DNA of 6,471 bases from Planctomycetota bacterium (GTDB taxonomy: Bacteria > Planctomycetota > UBA8742 > SKZP01): contig SKZP01000669.1 in assembly GCA_007127275.1 (NCBI GenBank), forward strand, positions 1 through 6,471. Reading direction: 5' to 3'. A model generated the notes under the pieces. The model saw nothing but the letters and a program-made list of their open reading frames with translations. It was not told the origin of the DNA and did no database searches. Shown piece after piece: positions 1 to 5,184 of the stretch; position 1 is the stretch's first letter; every line of letters begins with the position of its first letter. Both the position numbers and the translations under genes were made by a program.

Positions 1-233
1 ACCTTGCCGGTCCGGCTGGCGGTCTCCAGCGTGAGGGTGGATTGGGCGAAGGCGCCGACGTGTAGGATGTTGCGGGACTTGCCAAACCGCTCGCCGTTTG
101 GGATTCGTGAAACTTGGCTCGCCGCGTGGCGACAGTAATGTGCGGAGCGTGCGTGGGTCCGCCGTCGCGGCCCACTTGCGTTGAGCGACCAACGGGCGAA
201 TCCCGTGGTCTTGGTGGGGAGGGAGCGACTGCC
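1..233. other. Left-edge region without a supported gene
   Basis: No gene can be assigned here. On the plus strand, frame 1 is open from the window edge to a TAA at 136-138 (45 codons), so a C-terminal tail of an upstream gene is possible. On the minus strand the frame running from about position 120 to the left edge is also open and reads somewhat more protein-like (for example RFGKSRNILHVGAF), but it has no start codon nearby and continues as an antisense open frame of the accB-like gene. In-frame translation of the accB-like gene could begin at a TTG at 114, but that adds 40 residues of no recognisable character and has no ribosome binding site. Confidence 0.4.
216..225 (+). promoter_or_regulatory. 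Ribosome binding site of the accB-like gene
   Basis: The run GGGGAGGGAG ends 8 bases before the GTG at 234-236. It is the only strong Shine-Dalgarno match near the 5' end of this reading frame, and it decides the start in favour of GTG 234 over the TTG at 114, which has none. Confidence 0.6.
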
Positions 234-866
234 GTGGAAACGCGTTCGTTGTTGCCGGCGCTTGTGCGAGCGAGCGACGGTGAGGATGCCTCGAAGAAGG
301 TGGTGTGCGCGCCGGCTCTCGGGCTTGTCGAGGGGCTTGCGCCGGTGGGCAGCCTGCTTGTGCCGGGCGCGGTCGCCGGCTACCTGCGGGTGCTGACGCG
401 GCGGTACGCGCTTGTGTTGCCCGAGGGGGCGCGTGGCCACTTGGCGCATCCGCGACCCGGCGACCGCGTCGAGCCGGTTGCCTACGGCGCGCCGCTGTTC
501 GACCTTGTGCCGGCAAGCGAGGCAAGCGAGGGCTCGAACGAGGTAGCCGCGGACCCCGAAGCAAGGGCCGCCGTCGCCGCAAGCGCCGGAGACAAAACCA
601 ACGGTCTCGTGGCCGTTCGCGCCAGTACCGTCGGCACTTTTTACCGCCGTCCGAGCCCCGAGGCGCCGCCCTACGTGGAAGTCGGTGCCGAGATCCAGCC
701 CGGCACCGTCGTCGGTCTCGTCGAGGTGATGAAGGTGTTTAACCAAGTCACCTACGACGGCCCCGGTCCAGCCACGGTGCGACGCATCCTGCTCGACGAC
801 GGCGGCGAGGTTCAAGCGGGCCAAACGCTTCTGCTACTCGAGCCTGGCGCTAACCAAGGGTCGTAA
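234..866 (+). CDS. accB: Biotin carboxyl carrier protein (acetyl-CoA carboxylase BCCP-like) with a degenerate second biotinyl-like domain
   Basis: A 210-residue protein from GTG 234. The C-terminal domain (about residues 126-205) is a biotinyl domain: it has the BCCP signature VGTFYRRPSPEAPPYVEVG, then the biotin attachment site EVMKVFN with Lys167 as the expected biotinylated residue, and a closing half with GGEVQAGQTLLLLE. In the family, BCCP carries biotin between the biotin carboxylase (AccC) and the carboxyltransferase in malonyl-CoA synthesis, in the cytoplasm. Residues about 21-93 resemble a second domain of the same fold (VLTRRYALV, then GDRVEPVAYGAPLFDL) with Arg56 where the biotinyl lysine would be, so that copy should not be biotinylated. 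An Ala/Glu-rich linker joins the two. No accC lies downstream; a sigma factor gene follows after 354 bases. The domain call is firm. The exact enzyme partner, acetyl-CoA carboxylase or another biotin enzyme, is inferred from the signature only. Confidence 0.85.
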   Translation: METRSLLPALVRASDGEDASKKVVCAPALGLVEGLAPVGSLLVPGAVAGYLRVLTRRYALVLPEGARGHLAHPRPGDRVEPVAYGAPLFDLVPASEASEGSNEVAADPEARAAVAASAGDKTNGLVAVRASTVGTFYRRPSPEAPPYVEVGAEIQPGTVVGLVEVMKVFNQVTYDGPGPATVRRILLDDGGEVQAGQTLLLLEPGANQGS

Positions 867-946
867 GGAGCTGACAGGCAACACCTTCCGAACGTTGAGC
901 GTCACGAGCGAAGGCTATGCAAGGCGAAGGAAGGTGAGCAGCCAGG

Positions 947-960
947 CGTGACGAGTCACG
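947..960. repeat. Short palindrome CGTGAC-GA-GTCACG
   Basis: Perfect 6-base inverted repeat around a 2-base centre. The loop is too short for a good RNA hairpin, so a protein-binding operator is more likely than a terminator. The same half-site recurs at 901-906 and 1160-1165 in this gap. Function unknown. Confidence 0.4.
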
Positions 961-1056
961 TTGAGCCGCGCAACCAACGACAACGAAGCAGAGCCGAGCG
1001 CAGGTGCTCCACTCCGGAAGGTATTTTCTGACAGCCCCTCAGGGTCATTGGAAAAG

Positions 1057-1083
1057 GGAACCCTTGGCGTGAACGTGCGTCTC
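1057..1083 (+). promoter_or_regulatory. Candidate ECF-type promoter of the sigma factor gene
   Basis: GGAACC (1057-1062) and CGTCTC (1078-1083) are separated by 15 bases. This matches the usual pattern of ECF sigma promoters (a GGAAC-like -35 and a CGTC-like -10 about 15-17 bases apart). It lies about 137 bases upstream of the TTG start and would give a leader of roughly 130 bases. ECF genes often autoregulate, so self-recognition is a reasonable inference. The motif is short and could be chance. Confidence 0.4.
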
Positions 1084-1208
1084 GCTCGGGGACTGTGCAC
1101 GTATGTTCAAGTCGTTTTTTCGAATGCTTTCGCGTAATTTTCAAATCCAACCGGTGCGGGTCACGCCATAAAGGATTGAGAGACGCGTCGAACACCGAAC
1201 GTCCAGGC

Positions 1209-1213
1209 AGGAG
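1209..1213 (+). promoter_or_regulatory. Ribosome binding site of the sigma factor fusion gene
   Basis: AGGAG lies 7 bases before the TTG at 1221-1223, which is in frame with the sigma domain. This fixes the likely start 42 codons downstream of the first in-frame ATG (1095). The ATG at 1214, inside the spacer, is in a different frame. Confidence 0.65.
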
Positions 1214-1220
1214 ATGTTCC

Positions 1221-4200
1221 TTGAGCGACAACCGGGCGCCACACGACCAAACGCCAGGCGAAGAACCGGCGTCGCCAGCAACCCCCCAGGGGGACGGGCT
1301 GGGGCGGCTGATGTTCGCCTGGCGCGGAACCTTGTTTCGTCGGGCGCTTGCCATTCTCGGCGACGAGGCGGCCGCGGACGACGTGGTCCAGGCGGCCCTG
1401 CTCACCTACTGGCAACGCCGCGACGAGTCGGGCCTCGTCGGGGAGCCGTCCGACCGGCCATCACCGTATTGCATGGGAATTCTCGTGAAACTTGCACTCA
1501 ACCAACGGCGTGCGCGCGCCAGGCGGTTGCACATCGAACGGGCGGCTTCGTCGCAACCAGGCGAAGAGGCACCCCCGGCGGCGGCTTCTGATCCGGTGCA
1601 GATCGCCGTGGCCGGTGAGGCCTGGGAGCTCGTGCTGACGTTGCCGGCGCGCGAACGGGACATCCTGATTACGCGCTTCGGACTCGGCCGTACGCAACAA
1701 GAGACAGCCGACGAGCTTGGCCTACCCCTAGGCACGGTAAAGTCGCGTGAGCGCCGTGCCCTGCGGGCGTTGCGCAAGCGCTACGGCGTCGAAATGCCGG
1801 GGGTGGCGGTGCCGAGCGGAGCCCTCCTCGCCGAGCGCCTTGTCACCCTCGGCGCCGTCCCCGCAGACTTCTCCACAACCGTAACACTCAGCACGTCGAC
1901 GCTTGCCGGCTTGGCAGGCCTCCTCTGCATGAAAGGCTTCTTGGTTATGGCCTCGTCGAAGATTGCCACGTCCAGCGGTATTGTTGCCGGCGTCGCCGTG
2001 GTCGCGTCGCTTGTCATTGGATTCCTCTTGCTTGGCGACTCGCCAACCGGGCCGGATCCCGCGACTCCACCGAGTGATTCGCAAGCCCGGCAAGCGTCCT
2101 CGGAAGAGGCGCCCTTCGAGGAGCGAGACGCCGCTGGTGCGACGCCGGACGCCGAGCGAGAGAGGAAAGAGCCGGTCGCCGAGCCAGAAGGCGAGGAGGA
2201 GACGGATTCGGCGGCACAGGAGGCGCCGGCGCAGGTGGAGCGGCCAAGCGAGGGGGCGCTTGAGGAGACGACGCAGCCGGAGCAGCTCGTTCGGGGACGC
2301 GTCGTCAACGAAGCGGAGGAGCCCGTGGCCAGCGCGACGGTCATGTTGGTGATGGCCAGCCCCGAGGAAAATCCGTTGTTTCGCAGTCACACGGCGATGC
2401 CGGGAATCCTGGATGGGGTGAGTACGGTAACCGACGAAGCGGGCACGTTCGAGATCGACGCGATTCGTAGCCATACGACGGTCGCCGTGGTGACGGTGCC
2501 TCCACCCCCATATGCGGAGGCGGCATCGCCGGTTGTGCGCCCAACGGTCGGCGAGGTGACGGACGTCGGCGACATTCCCGTGCCGCTCGGCGGTACTGTC
2601 GAGGGCCACGTCGTCGACGAGCGAGGCAACCCGGTGGTGGGCGCGCGTATACGCCCAGGAGGCAGGAGCGTAACCAGACAAGGCTCGGACCATACCGTGC
2701 GTCCGAGAAACACGCTGATCGACGAAGGCGGTCGCGAGGCGCGCAGCAACGCCCGAGGCACCTTTCGGTTGGGTGGCATACGCGAGGGGACTGCCTCGAT
2801 TACCGTCGAGGCCCCGGGGTACCTCGAGCAACAAGTGGACGGTCTCCAAGTCGTTGCGGGGGAAGCGACCACCATCGAGGTTACCTTGGCCCCGGCGATC
2901 ACGCTGATCGTGACCGTCACGGATCTCCAGCAGCGCGCCATTGTAGATGCGGAAGTCGCCTTCACCCCAGGTGGAAACATCCATGACGACCCCGCGGCCC
3001 AACCGGATGCGTTCGCCGGGCAGACCGACGCGCTCGGCGAGGCCACATTGCGCGACGTTACCTTCCTCGACGGGACACTCTCGGTGCGGGCCGCCGGCTT
3101 TACGCGACACCGTGCCCTCAAGACGCTACGCGTCGTCAACGACAACAAGGCACGCATCGACGTCTTTCTCGGCCGCCCCGGCAGGGTTACCGGGCGGTTG
3201 CTCGACGCCCAAACCGAACAGGGGATTTCCGTTCCTTGCGACGTTGCGTTCACCGACCCAGCGAGGCCTAGCCGGTTGACCTTCCGCGACGCCACGCCCC
3301 TTGAGCTACATCCGGACGGATCCTTTACGGTGAAGGAGGTGCCGACGGGCCCCGTGCGATTCATGCTTCGCGCCGAGGGGTATCGCTGGGTCGAGCGCAC
3401 CTTCGAGATTCGCGACGGTGACACTCACAGGCTGGGAGATCTGTACCTGGAACGTGCCGTCTCGGCAGAGGTGGTCGTAACCGAAGGCGACGTGCCCGTT
3501 GAGGGAGCGCGAGTCACCGTTGAAGCCATACGCGACGTAGGACCGAACAGGATCCCGTTTCATATGGTCTTCGCAAGGACGGATCGCAGCGGCGTGGCGA
3601 CATTCGACGAAATCAGTGCCGAGCGCATTCGGATCCGGGTCTTGAACGAGGATTCGAGCCCGGCCGCGACGCGCATGATCGACGTGGCCACCGAGGCCGT
3701 CGACGCCGCTCAACCGCTTCGCGTCCGCATTGACATACGCGAGTTTGCAGAAGTTGTCGGCATATACCGCGACGCGGCGGGCGAGGTCGCGCCAGGGCGC
3801 ATTGTCAGTTTGATGTGCGTCGACGACCGAAACGACGTCAAGGTTAAGCGGACCGACAGCGACGGACGGTTTGTCTTCGACGATGTACCTCCGGGTACGT
3901 ACCGCCTCCGCGGACAGAAGCCGAACCTTACCCAAGGCCCGAGCGTCGAGGTCGAGGTGCGTGGTGGCGAAACCGTGACGCAAGATCTGCAAGACCCGCA
4001 GCAAGAGCCTCACCGCATCACCATTCTCACGCACCACGAAACACCGTACTCGAATGAACAAGTCGAGCTCGGCAGGATTCGCAGGACACAAGGCCAGCGC
4101 ACCTTTCAACTCTTGGCTTCCAAAACGACGGATTCACGGGGACGGATTGACTTCGCATCCGAGCAGCACGGCGGGGTGCCGGTCGTTGTTCGCCTGTACC

Positions 4201-4817
4201 ATGATGACGCCGAGCTGCTTGTCCCGCTCGTCCGAAGGGGCCCCCGCGAACTCGAGGCGCACATGCCGGACGTGTCGCGCCCGAGCACCCTTCGAATCTC
4301 GGTACACGAACGAAGCACCGACGAGCCGTTGGACGCGGTTCGGGTGCGGATATCCCAGCTTACGCAAGGGGGGGTGGTGATTCCCCGCGAGCTGCCAGTT
4401 TCCGCCGACGGCACGGAACTGACCCCCCTCTACGAAGGCAGCTACGCAGTAACCGTCGTTGATCCGCGCTTCGTGCGCGGCAAGGCGGTCCGCCTCGAGG
4501 TGCAGCCCGGCGAACGGCAGACGGTCACGTTGAACACGACGAAAGCCGTTTCGTTGCCGGTACGCGTCCACGCTCAAGCGAGAAACGCCGCGTCCACGCC
4601 CAGTCGCGTCTCCGTCCGAGCGACCTGCGTCGAGGAGATTCGTACAAGCAGCGTCGGCGGCAACTTCGTTGAGACGCTTGAGTTGTTGCAGCTAGAGGCG
4701 GGAGTCGAGTACAGCCTGACAGTAAGCGCCTCCGGCTATCAGGAGCGAACGGTCACTGTCGTCCCCGGGCCGGCGGCGCCCAAACCGCTCGAACTCCAGC
4801 TGGAGCCGTCCGACTAA
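1221..4817 (+). CDS. Membrane-anchored ECF sigma factor fused to tandem carboxypeptidase-regulatory-like domains
   Basis: 1198 residues from TTG 1221. Residues about 28-101 form sigma region 2 (ALAILGDEAAADDVVQAAL, then PYCMGILVKLALNQRRARARR). Residues about 130-188 form region 4 with its helix-turn-helix (TLPARERDILITRFGLG, QQETADELGLPLGTVKSRER). Region 3 is absent, as in ECF sigmas. One hydrophobic helix follows at about 251-273 (GIVAGVAVVASLVIGFLLLG); Lys residues before it and acidic residues after it predict sigma inside, C-terminus outside. Residues 274-355 are an acidic Glu/Pro/Ala linker. Residues about 356-1196 hold roughly nine beta-rich domains of about 85-100 residues. The clearest start with GHVVDERGNPVVGARI, contain DSDGRFVFDDVPPGTYRL-type turns, and end in G-E-T/R-x-T strands. 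ECF proteins are usually near 200 residues. No anti-sigma gene is adjacent. Inferred role: transmembrane control of transcription, with the outer domains sensing or binding the envelope, polysaccharide or protein. The ligand is unknown. The domain order is well supported; the mechanism is not. Confidence 0.9.
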   Translation: MSDNRAPHDQTPGEEPASPATPQGDGLGRLMFAWRGTLFRRALAILGDEAAADDVVQAALLTYWQRRDESGLVGEPSDRPSPYCMGILVKLALNQRRARARRLHIERAASSQPGEEAPPAAASDPVQIAVAGEAWELVLTLPARERDILITRFGLGRTQQETADELGLPLGTVKSRERRALRALRKRYGVEMPGVAVPSGALLAERLVTLGAVPADFSTTVTLSTSTLAGLAGLLCMKGFLVMASSKIATSSGIVAGVAVVASLVIGFLLLGDSPTGPDPATPPSDSQARQASSEEAPFEERDAAGATPDAERERKEPVAEPEGEEETDSAAQEAPAQVERPSEGALEETTQPEQLVRGRVVNEAEEPVASATVMLVMASPEENPLFRSHTAMPGILDGVSTVTDEAGTFEIDAIRSHTTVAVVTVPPPPYAEAASPVVRPTVGEVTDVGDIPVPLGGTVEGHVVDERGNPVVGARIRPGGRSVTRQGSDHTVRPRNTLIDEGGREARSNARGTFRLGGIREGTASITVEAPGYLEQQVDGLQVVAGEATTIEVTLAPAITLIVTVTDLQQRAIVDAEVAFTPGGNIHDDPAAQPDAFAGQTDALGEATLRDVTFLDGTLSVRAAGFTRHRALKTLRVVNDNKARIDVFLGRPGRVTGRLLDAQTEQGISVPCDVAFTDPARPSRLTFRDATPLELHPDGSFTVKEVPTGPVRFMLRAEGYRWVERTFEIRDGDTHRLGDLYLERAVSAEVVVTEGDVPVEGARVTVEAIRDVGPNRIPFHMVFARTDRSGVATFDEISAERIRIRVLNEDSSPAATRMIDVATEAVDAAQPLRVRIDIREFAEVVGIYRDAAGEVAPGRIVSLMCVDDRNDVKVKRTDSDGRFVFDDVPPGTYRLRGQKPNLTQGPSVEVEVRGGETVTQDLQDPQQEPHRITILTHHETPYSNEQVELGRIRRTQGQRTFQLLASKTTDSRGRIDFASEQHGGVPVVVRLYHDDAELLVPLVRRGPRELEAHMPDVSRPSTLRISVHERSTDEPLDAVRVRISQLTQGGVVIPRELPVSADGTELTPLYEGSYAVTVVDPRFVRGKAVRLEVQPGERQTVTLNTTKAVSLPVRVHAQARNAASTPSRVSVRATCVEEIRTSSVGGNFVETLELLQLEAGVEYSLTVSASGYQERTVTVVPGPAAPKPLELQLEPSD
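1302..1784 (+). other. Sigma-70 regions 2 and 4 (DNA- and RNAP-binding part) of the fusion
   Basis: Sub-feature of the fusion gene. Region 2 lies at about 1302-1523 and region 4 at about 1608-1784, joined by a short Pro/Ala/Glu-rich linker (GEEAPPAAASDP). Region 4 keeps the GTVKSR core of the recognition helix. Nothing looks frameshifted or missing, so the sigma part is probably functional. Confidence 0.8.
1971..2039 (+). other. Single transmembrane helix of the sigma fusion
   Basis: Encodes SSGIVAGVAVVASLVIGF followed by LLLGD, about 20 uncharged residues. Lysines lie on the N-terminal side (MKGFLVMASSKIA) and a strongly acidic stretch starts soon after. The positive-inside rule gives a cytoplasmic N-terminus and an exported C-terminus. 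The preceding stretch (TLAGLAGLLC) is mildly hydrophobic and could add a membrane-associated segment. Confidence 0.75.
2286..4808 (+). other. About nine tandem Ig-like / carboxypeptidase-regulatory-like domains
   Basis: Sub-feature of the fusion gene. Approximate domains in residues from the TTG start: 356-455, 457-556, 560-650, 654-744, 746-840, 842-923, 930-1016, 1022-1104, 1108-1196. Domains 1, 2, 4 and 6 show the family pattern best (G-x-V-x-D/N-x-x-x-x-P-V-x-x-A, a D-x-x-G-x-F turn, then an aromatic strand such as APGY or AEGY). Domains 3, 5, 7, 8 and 9 are assigned by spacing and partial motifs. The repeats have diverged, with no obvious recent DNA duplication. Confidence 0.7.
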
Positions 4818-4941
4818 ACGGGCAACTCGCGCCTGCATAAACCCGGCGCCGCCCCCGAAATGCCGACGACGAGTTTCCTGAAACGTACAAGGACGCCGAC
4901 GGAACAAGTGAAGACGGTCGCCAATTACCTGCGACTGCGAC

Positions 4942-5001
4942 GAGGCGGTCTTTTCGTTCGACCGCTTCCCGGAGGAAAATCCGGTGCTCGGCCCGGCGAT
5001 G
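4942..5001 (+). pseudogene. Possible remnant of a carbamoyl-phosphate-synthase large chain (CarB-like) peptide
   Basis: Read from 4942, 20 codons give EAVFSFDRFP followed by EENPVLGPAM. CarB proteins have a segment of the form K-E-V-V-L-P-F-x-K-F-P-G-V-D-P-x-L-G-P-E-M followed by STGEVMG, so about half the positions agree from memory. An in-frame TGA lies upstream (4914-4916) and the STGEV continuation is missing, so no intact gene is present. The match is short and could be chance in GC-rich DNA. Confidence 0.2.
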
Positions 5002-5019
5002 CACAGACTACCAGCGGGT

Positions 5020-5175
5020 GGGTGTGCAGGTGACTTACAAGCCCACGGGCTTCGCCCGTCGGTCGGGGGCGCAAACAGGATCCGACCCACGGGCCGCGGC
5101 CCGTGGGCTTGAAGTTACGGATCTCAATGCGCGGGTGGTTGATTTTGTGGGCCAACATAAGCCGGCTGCACACCC
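5020..5175. repeat. Outer inverted arms flanking the REP-like pair
   Basis: GGGTGTGCAG (5020-5029) is the exact reverse complement of CTGCACACCC (5166-5175). Beyond these 10 bases the arms stay loosely similar: reading inward, both sides reach ACTTA or GCTTA and then a GCCCAC-type segment. This suggests a larger, decayed palindromic element, or a third degenerate unit around 5149-5175. Confidence 0.4.
5038..5111. repeat. Pair of inverted REP-like palindromic units (BIME-like)
   Basis: Unit 1 (5038-5064) is CAAGCCCACGGGC, loop TTC, GCCCGTCGGTC. Unit 2 (5084-5111) is close to its reverse complement and ends GCCCGTGGGCTTG. Each forms its own hairpin; unit 2 contains a perfect 22-base palindrome (5086-5107, half-site CCCACGGGCCG). 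The outer 13 bases of the two units (5038-5050 and 5099-5111) are exact reverse complements. The position, between two convergent genes, is typical of bacterial REP/BIME elements, which can protect transcript 3' ends or act in termination. Confidence 0.7.
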
Positions 5176-5184
5176 GCCGACGGC

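Larger units (their letters stand above)
867..1220. other. Intergenic region upstream of the sigma factor gene
   Basis: There is no convincing gene in these 354 bases. They contain a 14-base palindrome (947-960), four copies of GTCACG or its complement (901-906, 947-952, 955-960, 1160-1165), an ECF-like promoter candidate (1057-1083) and a T-rich stretch at 1115-1145. No intrinsic terminator with a T-run is visible behind the accB-like gene. The sigma reading frame extends upstream to an ATG at 1095, but that stretch has no ribosome binding site and an unremarkable Cys/Phe/Arg-rich translation, so it is treated as leader. Confidence 0.6.
4818..5184. other. Intergenic region between convergent genes
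   Basis: These 367 bases separate the ends of the sigma fusion (+) and the ChaN-like gene (-). A 57-codon frame at 4860-5033 has no ribosome binding site and no recognisable product. The stretch holds a possible protein-coding remnant (4942-5001), a pair of inverted REP-like units (5038-5111) and flanking inverted arms (5020-5029 and 5166-5175). No hairpin followed by a T-run is present, so the terminators of both genes are unclear; the REP-like hairpins may serve both strands. Confidence 0.6.

Noticed and set aside
181..199. Similarity of TTGAGCGACCAACGGGCG to the start of the sigma gene at 1221
   Set aside because: The resemblance is short, the downstream sequences diverge at once, and there is no ribosome binding site at 181; probably chance.
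114..233. Start of the BCCP gene at TTG 114
   Set aside because: There is no ribosome binding site and the extra 40 residues look unlike protein sequence; the GTG at 234 has a strong upstream GGGGAGGGAG.
1054..1065. AAGGGAACCCTT as a terminator hairpin
   Set aside because: The loop would be only two bases and no T-run follows; part of it serves better as the -35 element of the ECF-like promoter.
1095..1220. Start of the sigma gene at ATG 1095
   Set aside because: No Shine-Dalgarno sequence precedes it and the added 42 residues show no sigma similarity, whereas the TTG at 1221 has AGGAG at a 7-base spacing.
1728..3110. Long minus-strand open frame (460 codons) inside the sigma fusion
   Set aside because: It is an antisense shadow of a GC-rich gene: Arg/His/Gly-rich, no recognised motifs, and fully contained in a gene with clear domains.
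2387..3424. Minus-strand open frame of 345 codons
   Set aside because: Ser/Thr/Pro-rich shadow opposite the repeat domains, with no motif support.
4860..5033. Small 57-codon open frame between the convergent genes
   Set aside because: No ribosome binding site, Arg/Pro/Gly-rich translation, and no recognised family.
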